A DNA stretch of 64,000 bases from Anthopleura xanthogrammica (lineage: Eukaryota; Cnidaria; Anthozoa; Actiniaria; Actiniidae): positions 8,172,472 through 8,236,471 of the forward strand of contig OZ025213.1 in assembly GCA_964019055.1 (NCBI GenBank), in the 5' to 3' direction. Both the position numbers and the translations under genes were made by a program. The notes beneath the pieces are model-generated. The model saw only the letters and a program-made list of their open reading frames with translations, was not told the DNA's origin and made no database searches. Of the stretch, positions 22,401 to 33,221 are shown one piece after another. Within the stretch, counting starts at the first letter, position 1. The number at the start of each line of letters is the position of its first letter.

Positions 22401-25400
22401 TTTGGTCAAAAAAGGTGTTTTTTGCTAAGAAAATTTGAAATTTGCTGAGAATTTTCTTTTGCTCAAAACACGACGTTTTCACTGCTAAACGCAAGTTTTG
22501 GACGAGAAAAGCACATTTTAGGTGTCCAAAACACTGTTTTGCTGGGAAAAAAAGCTTTTTAGCCCAAAAAACTGAAAAATGGCCATTTTGGCTCTCAAAA
22601 CCAGGTTTTTCGCTGACGGCGTGACCTGTTTGCTGAAACCCCCACTTTTTGCTCATGAAAATACCTCTTGAGATAAAAACACGACTTTTTGGCGGAAAAA
22701 AATGGGGTTTTCGCTGAGTAAAGGTGCTTTTTGGTCAAAAAAGGTGTTTTTTGCTGAGAAAATTTGAAATTTGCTGAGAATTTTCTTTTGCTCAAAACAC
22801 GACGTTTTCACTGCTAAACGCAAGTTTTGGACGAGAAAAGCACATTTTAGGTGTCCAAAACACTGTTTTGCTGGGAAAAAAACCTTTTTAGCCCAAAAAA
22901 CTGAAAAATGGCCATTTTGGCTCTCAAAACCAGGTTTTTCGCTGACGGCGTGACCTGTTTGCTGAAACCCCCACTTTTTGCTCATGAAAATACCTCTTGA
23001 GATAAAAACACGACTTTTTGGCGGAAAAAAATGGGGTTTTGGCTGAGTAAAGGTGCTTTTTGGTCAAAAAAGGTGTTTTTTGCTGAGAAAATTTGAAATT
23101 TGCTGAGAATTTTCTTTTGCTCAAAACACGACGTTTTCACTGCTAAACGCAAGTTTTGGACGAGAAAAGCACATTTTAGGTGTCCAAAACACTGTTTTGC
23201 TGGGAAAAAAAGCTTTTTAGCCCAAAAAACTGAAAAATGGCCATTTTGGCTCTCAAAACCAGGTTTTTCGCTGACGGCGTGACCTGTTTGCTGAAACCCC
23301 CACTTTTTGCTCATGAAAATACCTCTTGAGATAAAAACACGACTTTTTGGCGGAAAAAAATGGGGTTTTGGCTGAGTAAAGGTGCTTTTTGGTCAAAAAA
23401 GGTGTTTTTTGCTGAGAAAATTTGAAATTTGCTGAGAATTTTCTTTTGCTCAAAACACGACGTTTTCACTGCTAAACGCAAGTTTTGGACGAGAAAAGCA
23501 CATTTTAGGTGTCCAAAACACTGTTTTGCTGGGAAAAAAAGCTTTTTAGCCCAAAAAACTGAAAAATGGCCATTTTGGCTCTCAAAACCAGGTTTTTCGC
23601 TGACGGCGTGACCTGTTTGCTGAAACCCCCACTTTTTGCTCATGAAAATACCTCTTGAGATAAAAACACGACTTTTTGGCGGAAAAAAATGGGGTTTTGG
23701 CTGAGTAAAGGTGCTTTTTGGTCAAAAAAGGTGTTTTTTGCTGAGAAAATTTGAAATTTGCTGAGAATTTTCTTTTGCTCAAAACACGACGTTTTCACTG
23801 CTAAACGCAAGTTTTGGACGAGAAAAGCACATTTTAGGTGTCCAAAACACTGTTTTGCTGGGAAAAAAACCTTTTTAGCCCAAAAAACTGAAAAATGGCC
23901 ATTTTGGCTCTCAAAACCAGGTTTTTCGCTGACGGCGTGACCTGTTTGCTGAAACCCCCACTTTTTGCTCATGAAAATACCTCTTGAGATAAAAACACGA
24001 CTTTTTGGCGGAAAAAAATGGGGTTTTGGCTGAGTAAAGGTGCTTTTTGGTCAAAAAAGGTGTTTTTTGCTGAGAAAATTTGAAATTTGCTGAGAATTTT
24101 CTTTTGCTCAAAACACGACGTTTTCACTGCTAAACGCAAGTTTTGGACGAGAAAAGCACATTTTAGGTGTCCAAAACACTGTTTTGCTGGGAAAAAAAAG
24201 CTTTTTAGCCCAAAAAACTGAAAAATGGCCATTTTGGCTCTCAAAACCAGGTTTTTCGCTGACGGCGTGACCTGTTTGCTGAAACCCCCACTTTTTGCTC
24301 ATGAAAATACCTCTTGAGATAAAAACACGACTTTTTGGCGGAAAAAAATGGGGTTTTGGCTGAGTAAAGGTGCTTTTTGGTCAAAAAAGGTGTTTTTTGC
24401 TGAGAAAATTTGAAATTTGCTGAGAATTTTCTTTTGCTCAAAACACGACGTTTTCACTGCTAAACGCAAGTTTTGGACGAGAAAAGCACATTTTAGGTGT
24501 CCAAAACACTGTTTTGCTGGGAAAAAAAAGCTTTTTAGCCCAAAAAACTGAAAAATGGCCATTTTGGCTCTCAAAACCAGGTTTTTCGCTGACGGCGTGA
24601 CCTGTTTGCTGAAACCCCCACTTTTTGCTCATGAAAATACCTCTTGAGATAAAAACACGACTTTTTGGCGGAAAAAAATGGGGTTTTGGCTGAGTAAAGG
24701 TGCTTTTTGGTCAAAAAAGGTGTTTTTTGCTGAGAAAATTTGAAATTTGCTGAGAATTTTCTTTTGCTCAAAACACGACGTTTTCACTGCTAAACGCAAG
24801 TTTTGGACGAGAAAAGCACATTTTAGGTGTCCAAAACACTGTTTTGCTGGGAAAAAAAGCTTTTTAGCCCAAAAAACTGAAAAATGGCCATTTTGGCTCT
24901 CAAAACCAGGTTTTTCGCTGACGGCGTGACCTGTTTGCTGAAACCCCCACTTTTTGCTCATGAAAATACCTCTTGAGATAAAAACACGACTTTTTGGCGG
25001 AAAAAAATGGGGTTTTGGCTGAGTAAAGGTGCTTTTTGGTCAAAAAAGGTGTTTTTTGCTGAGAAAATTTGAAATTTGCTGAGAATTTTCTTTTGCTCAA
25101 AACACGACGTTTTCACTGCTAAACGCAAGTTTTGGACGAGAAAAGCACATTTTAGGTGTCCAAAACACTGTTTTGCTGGGAAAAAAAGCTTTTTAGCCCA
25201 AAAAACTGAAAAATGGCCATTTTGGCTCTCAAAACCAGGTTTTTCGCTGACGGCGTGACCTGTTTGCTGAAACCCCCACTTTTTGCTCATGAAAATACCT
25301 CTTGAGATAAAAACACGACTTTTTGGCGGAAAAAAATGGGGTTTTGGCTGAGTAAAGGTGCTTTTTGGTCAAAAAAGGTGTTTTTTGCTGAGAAAATTTG

Positions 25401-26975
25401 AAATTTGCTGAGAATTTTCTTTTGCTCAAAACACGACGTTTTCACTGCTAAACGCAAGTTTTGGACGAGAAAAGCACATTTTAGGTGTCCAAAACACTGT
25501 TTTGCTGGGAAAAAAAGCTTTTTAGCCCAAAAAACTGAAAAATGGCCATTTTGGCTCTCAAAACCAGGTTTTTCGCTGACGGCGTGACCTGTTTGCTGAA
25601 ACCCCCACTTTTTGCTCATGAAAATACCTCTTGAGATAAAAACACGACTTTTTGGCGGAAAAAAATGGGGTTTTGGCTGAGTAAAGGTGCTTTTTGGTCA
25701 AAAAAGGTGTTTTTTGCTGAGAAAATTTGAAATTTGCTGAGAATTTTCTTTTGCTCAAAACACGACGTTTTCACTGCTAAACGCAAGTTTTGGACGAGAA
25801 AAGCACATTTTAGGTGTCCAAAACACTGTTTTGCTGGGAAAAAAACCTTTTTAGCCCAAAAAACTGAAAAATGGCCATTTTGGCTCTCAAAACCAGGTTT
25901 TTCGCTGACGGCGTGACCTGTTTGCTGAAACCCCCACTTTTTGCTCATGAAAATACCTCTTGAGATAAAAACACGACTTTTTGGCGGAAAAAAATGGGGT
26001 TTTGGCTGAGTAAAGGTGCTTTTTGGTCAAAAAAGGTGTTTTTTGCTGAGAAAATTTGAAATTTGCTGAGAATTTTCTTTTGCTCAAAACACGACGTTTT
26101 CACTGCTAAACGCAAGTTTTGGACGAGAAAAGCACATTTTAGGTGTCCAAAACACTGTTTTGCTGGGAAAAAAAGCTTTTTAGCCCAAAAAACTGAAAAA
26201 TGGCCATTTTGGCTCTCAAAACCAGGTTTTTCGCTGACGGCGTGACCTGTTTGCTGAAACCCCCACTTTTTGCTCATGAAAATACCTCTTGAGATAAAAA
26301 CACGACTTTTTGGCGGAAAAAAATGGGGTTTTGGCTGAGTAAAGGTGCTTTTTGGTCAAAAAAGGTGTTTTTTGCTGAGAAAATTTGAAATTTGCTGAGA
26401 ATTTTCTTTTGCTCAAAACACGACGTTTTCACTGCTAAACGCAAGTTTTGGACGAGAAAAGCACATTTTAGGTGTCCAAAACACTGTTTTGCTGGGAAAA
26501 AAAGCTTTTTAGCCCAAAAAACTGAAAAATGGCCATTTTGGCTCTCAAAACCAGGTTTTTCGCTGACGGCGTGACCTGTTTGCTGAAACCCCCACTTTTT
26601 GCTCATGAAAATACCTCTTGAGATAAAAACACGACTTTTTGGCGGAAAAAAATGGGGTTTTGGCTGAGTAAAGGTGCTTTTTGGTCAAAAAAGGTGTTTT
26701 TTGCTGAGAAAATTTGAAATTTGCTGAGAATTTTCTTTTGCTCAAAACACGACGTTTTCACTGCTAAACGCAAGTTTTGGACGAGAAAAGCACATTTTAG
26801 GTGTCCAAAACACTGTTTTGCTGGGAAAAAAAGCTTTTTAGCCCAAAAAACTGAAAAATGGCCATTTTGGCTCTCAAAACCAGGTTTTTCGCTGACGGCG
26901 TGACCTGTTTGCTGAAACCCCCACTTTTTGCTCATGAAAATACCTCTTGAGATAAAAACACGACTTTTTGGCGGA

Positions 26976-26978
26976 AAA
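26976..26978. other. Target-site duplication, left copy (AAA)
   Basis: An intact monomer reads GGCGG, seven A, TGGGG. The left flank keeps four A and the right flank six, ten in total, so three were duplicated. Because this is a homopolymer the exact bases cannot be assigned, and one monomer near 53980 has only six A, so the size is uncertain by one. Confidence 0.7.
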
Positions 26979-26998
26979 CTCAGGTGTGTTAAGGCCTG
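26979..26998 (+). repeat. Left terminal inverted repeat
   Basis: CTCAGGTGTGTTAAGGCCTG abuts satellite sequence. Its exact reverse complement closes the other end of the insert at 33905-33924. The match stops abruptly after 20 bp (GTTTAG inside this end, ACTCCA inside the other). Such a repeat would be a transposase recognition and cleavage end. Confidence 0.93.
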
Positions 26999-27052
26999 GT
27001 TTAGCGATCCGAAACACCCCCCGCGAAGACTCGTGTTGCTTCGATCAAATCC

Positions 27053-27062
27053 AAGATGGCGG
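27053..27062 (+). promoter_or_regulatory. YY1-like motif (AAGATGGCGG)
   Basis: This matches the core of the YY1 site AANATGGCGG. It lies about 75 bp inside the left TIR. The ATG it contains opens a frame of only 14 codons. Two similar motifs lie near the other end of the element. Confidence 0.4.
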
Positions 27063-27136
27063 ATGTACATGTGATGCGATTTAACTGGTATTCGATATGA
27101 AATTCGAAGCATACCAAGCATTTGAAGCATTTAAAG

Positions 27137-27146
27137 TATATATATT
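27137..27146 (+). promoter_or_regulatory. TATA-like run near the left transposon end
   Basis: TATATATATT lies about 160 bp inside the left TIR and about 40 bp upstream of an ATG with a good donor site shortly after it. The region is AT-rich, so such runs arise by chance; support comes only from the order of the neighbouring signals. Confidence 0.3.
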
Positions 27147-28157
27147 TGTCTTCGTTGTTCAAGAATTATTTTATTTTTCAAAGATGGAGAAACTAGAAGA
27201 CGAATGAAGGTGAGTAATTTACATTTTCGTACGAAATTATTTTTACTGGTAAGCTTAAATTACCTTTAATAAATGAAGTTTCTAAGCAAAATTCTCGGAC
27301 TAGTCGGGAGTAGCTTTACCACGCAAATAATATATTGATGTTGAAATATATATATTTACTCAGAAGCTGACCGGTATTCTTTTAAGCACTGAAAATCTTT
27401 CTAAAATTAAAGATATATAAGCTTAAGTTAAAGAACGAAATACTCGTGCAAATCTAACTACACTAGATTTTTTTCATAGAATAAGTTAATCAGTTATTGG
27501 AATCAATTGCAAAAGGACAAGGAAATTTTTAGTAAGCCAGTAATATTTGTTGTAAGGGAGGAGGGTTTAACTGAATAAGGATTTGTGGTTGGGTTTAATT
27601 GGCCTTTTTTCATTTCTAATATTAATAATGTAAACTTATCCCTAGTCTTGATTTCTGCAGTATTCACATGGTTATTGATTATTTTTGTATGATAATATAA
27701 TGTTTTAAATATACATTTAGCTTATTGATCTGTTTTCATATGGGGTCTGGGTTTTTTCTTATTTTCTTTTCTTATTTGTTTAAATTTTTGATAAGACTTA
27801 TGTTTAGCCATACAATTTTAATAAATAATGAATAAATAAATTTCTTAAATAATTATAAGAATATTATTATTTACAGCACATTTTTAAAAACATATTTACA
27901 GTATATAATCAACCTGTTTTGATGTGTTTTTTAGATTCTGATGAAGGTTGCAGTCTGGTGCTTCTGAAAACTACAAAATTAATGGTAAATACAGTAACAA
28001 AAAATACTTATATTCCATTACTAAATATTGCTGATACCACTGCTTTTAGGTGAGTGCTATGCCACCGATTGTTCAAAACAACAGTAGCAAAAATGCCAGA
28101 AGGGTAATTGACAAATAACCCTGTCACAATTCTGTTCTGTCAGCATTTAGCAATAAA
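27137..28157 (+). other. Candidate small plus-strand transcription unit, possibly broken
   Basis: Signals occur in the expected order: TATATATATT (27137-27146); an ATG in context AAGATGG (27184) followed by MEKLEDE and a stop; a strong donor AAG/GTGAGT (exon end 27209); an acceptor TTTTTTAG (exon 27935-27984, open as SDEGCSLVLLKTTKLM, donor ATG/GTAAAT); an acceptor CTTTTAG (exon from 28050, open to TAA at 28116-28118); and AATAAA at 28152. The second and third exons are in phase with each other but not with the first ATG: one extra base in GACGAATGAAG would explain the mismatch. The exons are very short, so chance is a serious alternative. If real, it is a passenger or accessory gene convergent with the transposase gene. 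I recognise no domain. Confidence 0.25.
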
Positions 28158-28555
28158 AACAGTGGTAATATACAGCTAGTAGATAAAAGATATGATACTT
28201 GACAGTTTGCCAACTCAAGTTTAGCCATCAGTCAAAGGCCATAAAGTTCAATAAGCTGTACATGTAATACAGATTACTTAATATATATTTTCATGACTAA
28301 ACTGCCAATTCCCTAGGAGCTACTGTACGTACATAATATAAATATTTCCTAGACTTCCTCAGAACAATAATATAGTGTTATGGTTCTTTGGTAAATACTT
28401 TCTGAATGCTAAGCAAGTAAAAACTCACACTTGTGATAGTGTTGTATTCAATTTAACTGACTCGTCAAGTTCTCTAAAAGTTATTTAAAGTAAAAAATGC
28501 AGCTTCCTGAAATGTTAAGATGCATTGTATACTGTACTTGGTGTACTACTATGGC

Positions 28556-31500
28556 TTAAAGATGCACAGTTATTTTCCATAGCTTTAGAAGTGAGGATGC
28601 TGCTTTTAACCTTGTATTCTTTAATTTCAGTTCATTGGCAAGGTCATCTTTTATAGGCTCTTTCATGGTGTTGATGCTCTTATTTGTTTCTCTGAAAGCC
28701 TTCAGTACCTCAATCTGGATTTTGAAAAGGTGAGTCTCATACCTTTCAATGTGATACCTTGACTTTGGATTTTTTTGCAAATTCTCTCTCAATTTTTCAA
28801 ACCTTGAAACTTCTTCTGTTGCACCCAGCACTGTACTTAATGCTTTTGCTGTTTTAGAATGGAGTTGTTGTTCAGTGTGCTCATTTGTGGCCTTTTTCTT
28901 TTTTGATTCTGGTGTAGCATTGCCAGAGAATGGGAATGGCCTTTTCATACTTGCCCCAGTCCTTTCTTGTTGTTCATAATCCATCTGGTCTTCTCCTTCT
29001 GTCATGTTGCCAAGTCTGATTCCAATTATTGGCTGTGTATTTAAGTTGTCTTCTTCATGATCATTATCCTGAACATGGCTTTCCATTTGCTCTTCTTCTA
29101 CCTCCATGTCACTACATGTATATGTAGTGGGCTCTGCATTCTCATCAGCATTCTCATCAGCATTCTCATCATTTAAGAAATTATCATCTCCACTTTCTTG
29201 TGTCATTTGCTGAGTGATTTGGTCTACAGAAATGACATTGTCATCCTCATCATCAGCAACGTCCTTAGAGGAACAGCATATTCCAGGCACATGCCATCTC
29301 CCCTCAGAATCTCGCAGTTTTGTTGCAGGAATCTTCACTTTGCTCTCTAAGCAATTGGTCCAAGATGCATCCAGGTGCTCTTGTTCTTTCTTTATGTTGG
29401 ATGAACGGAAGTGGTGAAGTCTTGGACCCTCTTCTCTGAAGCATACTTGATTAGGACCATCAAAGAACTCTATTCCTCCATCAACAGATTGCCACCATAC
29501 TCCTTCACCTGGCTCCAAGAAGTCAGCAATTAGCTTGAGGTGTGCTTCCCAGTCCCCTGCATATTTCATCAGAATGCTTTCAGGGATGAAAGTGTTCTCC
29601 ATCTGTGGGAGAGACTTTGCTAACTTACTGATTACTCTTTCCTCTTTTAGAATGTAGTTTAGGCCAGGCTTAGAGGTATCTTGTTTGAGATGAAGAATTG
29701 CATTCTTGGAGAGATCTTGGATTCTCCTGTTCCATGTCTTGGAAGTAATGTCTGAGAGTTTCTCAAACAACCTTTCAAACATTTCAGCATTGGTAGACCT
29801 GTGAGACACAATTCTCAGAAGCTGAGAAGAGTGTGTGATACAACTATGAAAGTAGAGGCCAAAAAGCTTTCTGTAGCTGAGTGACTTTGGTGGTGTTAGC
29901 ACTCTTCGGCACTGAATTGCATGTCGCCAACAGAGGTTATGAAGGCGAAGGATCAGTTTGGGAGATCTTTTTGCATCTTGACAATAATAGATCTCAGCCA
30001 TTTCACACAATGTTACCAGCAGAAGCTTGATCTCAAGGTTAGCCAGTGGGTACAGGGCAATTGTCACAAAAATCAATGTCTTTCTGTAGTCCACACCTCT
30101 TAGTTTCTCTTTACTTAGCTGTACGGAAAGGATCTCTTTCAGTTTGATTAATGTGTCTATGTCAGTTATGTGATGAGGCAGTTCCTGTAGGATGTTTTTG
30201 ATGTGGTTCATCAAACAGTGTAGTGCTTCGAAGCACAGGACTTCATATGATTCCAGGTTTAAGTCCTGGATTGAGGCATTATAGTGCAATAATGCAGGTA
30301 GCCTTGTACTTCCACCTAGTACCTCTGCTAAATCTTTCTGCAGTTCATCCTTTTTTCCTTCATCTGACATGCCCCTAGCTCGTAGCTCAGCTTTCAGCTC
30401 CTTGACTTTCAAGTCTTTGAATGGATGAAGTGAGCCCTTTCTTCCAGCAGGACCAGACAGGATTAAATTTCTTTTTTCTTCTAGTGATTTGTATTTCCTC
30501 TGAAGGGAGTATTCTACATCGTAGCTACTATTGATGTTGCCATCACAACCAGGACAACCATAGTGACCTCCATGCTGAGTTCCATCTTCCATCTCTGCTG
30601 CTGGGTTGTCCCCATTCATAAATCTCATGACATCTTTAATTTCTGCTCCAGATTCACTTTTTAGACTGCTTTTTAATTCTTTTAAATCTTCCTGCCTTGT
30701 AGGAACAAATTGCAGTTGGTCTTCTACAGTTGACCTACTAGGACCCAGTATGTACAACTGAGGCTCCTCTATTGTGGCTTGGACATCAACATTGTTTATT
30801 CCAGTCTTAGCAGCCAATTCTTGTGCAGTTAGATGGATAGCATTGTCATAAAGTTCTCTTACACAGAATAGCATATGCCCATGGTTTGAAAGAGTTGAAT
30901 GGTCATGCCACATCAACCAGTTTCTTTGCTGCTGAAATGTTTTCAATAGATCTCTCAATTCTTCAGTATCACCCCCGGTTGCCTCATTAATTTTTTCCAG
31001 CTCTTCTACTATTTCTTCTCTTGTTAGATTTTCATAGAAACTGTCATCTCTTATTTTAAGTAAGTCCTTGTTTCTATCAAGGGCTTCGGTTCTAATCTGC
31101 TGTAATGGAATTTTCCTTGCAGAGACATTGGTTGTTTTCTGGATTACTTCCCCCTCATTACTCAGAGCTAATGTAACTATTTCTTTTTGAACAACAGGTA
31201 CACCAACATCGTATGTTCCATCATCAATTAGCTTCTTGATTGATGCCCGGATCTTCTCATTTGTGCGTGCAACTGGAACAGATATTTCACCTCCTTCCTG
31301 CTTCTTTAGTGCTCGGCGTACACGAAATCCTGTAAGTGATATCAATCAATCAATCAATCAATCCATTTATTTAAGTGTCTGGTCATATGATAAGAAATAT
31401 CAGTATGTTTGATCCATACATACAGTATGTTTGTTTTTGTTTGTTTATTTGTTTTAATTGTTTTATAGTTTTAGTTAACCCTCATTTTTAACCTTCAATG

Positions 31501-32663
31501 CAAAACAGATTAAATTTTATCCAGATTTTTGTATGCTCATCACAGGGAATCCAACCTTGTTAGAACTGGCTATATAAATTGTAATTACCTTTTGTTCCAT
31601 CCTGAGTATTGGTAAAGTTTGCCATATTGACACCTTGAGTATTCTGTAGGAAGGACTTGAGTATTTGGCCTGTATTTGAAGGAGATGAGTCTTGCCCCTT
31701 GTGCCGGATGTTGTACTTTCTGGCTTGTTCAGACCAGTTTACAGGGCCATGTGGCCATGACTTAACATCTATCAATAACTGATCAATGTCACCTATTATG
31801 TTTCCTAAAGCAGGGATGTGGGATCTCTCTCTTTCTTTTGGGGATGTCTTTATGGCCCTTTCTCTTGCCTCATCTAGTGTTTCAAAAGACTCTGCCAGTC
31901 GTCTCTGTTGTCTTGCACTGTATGAATCCCTTGAGCTTAGGTGTACACCAGTGTCATTCTTAATTAAAACCTTATTTTCAAGATCTCGCTTTGTGTGCCT
32001 GAGCTTATTCCTTTTCTGTTTTCTTTTTTCAACAGGGGAAAGTTTTCTCTCAAGGCCAGCCTCTGGGACAAGAACCAGAATTTCACTCAGTGTCTTTCCA
32101 AAGTTTTTCTTACATTTTTCATCATATGTTGAATAGATTTCTTGTCCAACTGACTTCAGCTGTTTCTTTGTTGCCCTTATAATTGAGCCTTCAGGAAGAA
32201 GTGTATGCTTGTTTGCATCAGTAGTAATATTACTTAGGGGACCTCCTTTTCCCAACCTGCACATCTTTTTCATTGGATATGTTGCTTGGGACTTTGAGTT
32301 GTAGAGCTGACAAGCCTTGCAATTTGTTAATGAATGTGCTTTTCTCGTTTCGTTGGTCATTATTTTGCCTTGATCGAACCAGTTTTGCATTGCAAATCGA
32401 GACAAATAAGACTGCTTGTCTTCTTTGCATCTCCAGTTTACAGTTTGGTCGTCTATTTTCTTAGCAACACGATTGAAGTCGTAGCGTGTAATGTCAAACC
32501 TCGAATAGCCTTTGAAATGTTCACAGTAAAGTTTATACCTTTCCTGCAAGACTCTTGCACCAAACTTTGCTTTTCCTTCATTCAAGGCTTTTGTGATAGA
32601 ACACAAGTTCTTAGTTTCACGAATGCACACCCTAGCCCAGGCACATTCCACTTTAACAGACAT
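28556..32663 (-). CDS. Putative SAP-domain transposase, two exons
   Basis: Exon 1 is 32663-31589 and exon 2 is 31329-28556; joined they encode about 1282 residues. The ATG at 32663 follows an in-frame TAG seven codons upstream. In order: CxxC in NCKACQ (115-118); a basic stretch (about 211-226); a possible helix-turn-helix, NWSEQARKYNI through GQILKSFL (309-339); WHDHS (499-503); CPGC (617-620); a SAP-like motif, LKVKELKAELRARGM (about 665-679); a helical block with LHCLMNHI (728-735) and NAEMFERLFEKL (872-883); LHHFRS (996-1001); an acidic region with DENADENADENA (1079-1090); and a KKKK cluster (1168-1171). SAP motifs bind AT-rich DNA. The helical block could be a DDE/RNase H-type core with a glutamate at 874 or 877, but I cannot assign the catalytic triad, and C731 may sit where an acidic residue is expected. 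The location between TIRs supports a transposase role. I recall similar uncharacterised multicopy proteins from marine invertebrates, without certainty. No AATAAA lies within 290 bp after the stop. Confidence 0.75.
31330..31588 (-). other. Intron of the transposase-like gene (259 bp)
   Basis: The donor reads AAAAG then GTAATT (31588 downward) and the acceptor TTACAG then GATTTC (ending at 31330). Splicing splits a glycine codon (G plus GA) and joins the exon 1 frame, ending DGTK, to the exon 2 frame, starting FRVRRALKK, without a shift. Without splicing, exon 1 reads only eight more residues to a stop at 31560. A short ATCA repeat lies close to the acceptor, so the pyrimidine tract is weak. 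Confidence 0.8.
31341..31363. repeat. Short ATCA microsatellite in the intron
   Basis: Five ATCA units followed by ATC lie about 10 bp upstream of the acceptor of the minus-strand gene. They occupy the place where a pyrimidine tract would normally be. Confidence 0.85.
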
Positions 32664-32729
32664 TATATAGTTGATTGCACACTACAATAGCTTCTAAAGA
32701 AGCTGTATGCAATTAATCAACTATATAAT
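32661..32729 (-). promoter_or_regulatory. Hairpin with TATA-like sequence over the transposase start codon
   Basis: Outer arms of 15 bp match perfectly (ATTATATAGTTGATT at 32662-32676 and its complement at 32715-32729), as do inner arms of 7 bp (AGCTTCT at 32689-32695, AGAAGCT at 32698-32704) around an AA loop. Between them 12 and 10 bases do not pair. The start codon (32663-32661) lies in the outer left arm. On the minus strand the far arm presents TATATAG about 58 bp before the ATG, which could act as a TATA box. Whether the symmetry serves transcription, translation control or transposase binding is not shown by the sequence. Confidence 0.5.
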
Positions 32730-33211
32730 TCAAGCCTTGATTAGGAAAACCAATACTTTTTGTTTGAAAAACGTGTTTCAAAAAGACAGAAGCTATAATA
32801 ATAATTATTTGAAATAAAGGAACCTTATATAATCAGAGTTGTTTTTCAGCTGAAGTCTTCCAAAGAAGTAGATTGCTTGAGTACCAAATTGGTTGAATTG
32901 ATGTATAATTTGAGGCTTTATTAAGTATCTGACGCGCGTGGGGAAGCTTTTCCCGCCTAAAACTCAAATGAACAAGAAGAAAATGAGGGACATTATATTA
33001 AAACAACAAAAGATATCTCCAACACATATACTCAACATGGCCTCACTTTAATCCAAATTTGTTTGTCTAAAACCTTTATTAATGATTTTCTTTACTTACT
33101 TGGCCATACGATAGGTATAAAATGACCAAAAGACTTTGGTAATATCATGCATAATTCTAAGTTTTAAGAAAAATTACTTGACAAAGAACTAAAAAAGTCG
33201 AAGGTTTTCAT

Positions 33212-33221
33212 CCGCCATTTT
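33212..33221 (-). promoter_or_regulatory. YY1-like motif (AAAATGGCGG on the minus strand)
   Basis: The motif faces the transposase gene about 550 bp upstream of its ATG. Its ATG opens only nine codons, so a start-codon role is unlikely and a promoter role is the better guess. Confidence 0.4.

Larger units (their letters stand above)
1..26978. repeat. Satellite array, left block (about 82 monomers of ~329 bp)
   Basis: Head-to-tail copies of a ~329-bp unit fill this block with no other sequence between them, and the array starts before the window. Copies are nearly identical, usually differing by zero to a few bases. The first 9 kb is the most varied: it holds six 327-bp copies, one 330-bp copy (extra A near 4450) and one 331-bp copy (near 9412). 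Base variants cluster in patches, for example GGAAAGAAAT at 18.7-19.8 kb and AACCTTTTT at 20.2-23.9 kb. The block ends inside a monomer, at the fourth A of its seven-A run, where the transposon begins. No gene is supported within it. It is probably heterochromatic and could be centromeric or pericentromeric, which is inference only. Confidence 0.98.
26999..28555. other. Left flank of the transposon, largely non-coding
   Basis: This AT-rich stretch lies between the left TIR and the stop of the minus-strand gene. No long open frame occurs. It holds a YY1-like motif (27053-27062), short GAAGCAT repeats (about 27103-27128), a TATA-like run (27137-27146), plausible plus-strand splice signals with short open exons (27184-28118) and an AATAAA (28152-28157). 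The rest, roughly 27220-27920 and 28160-28555, shows only AT-rich sequence, including a pyrimidine tract near 27748-27780. Confidence 0.6.

Noticed and set aside
1..26978. CRISPR array or bacterial tandem repeat
   Set aside because: The unit is 329 bp with no spacers, and the window contains a spliced gene.
26603..27130. 175-codon minus-strand frame spanning the left transposon boundary
   Set aside because: It fuses satellite sequence with the transposon end and crosses the TIR, so it is a chance junction frame.
29214..30103. Plus-strand frames of 60-67 codons at 29214-29417 and 29921-30103
   Set aside because: They are antisense shadows of exon 2.
31786..32690. Plus-strand frames of 63-118 codons at 31786-32136 and 32273-32690
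   Set aside because: They lie antisense to exon 1 of the transposase-like gene and have no supporting signals.
32661..32729. Nested MITE
   Set aside because: At 69 bp with arms meeting at a two-base loop and no evident target duplication, it is better described as a hairpin.
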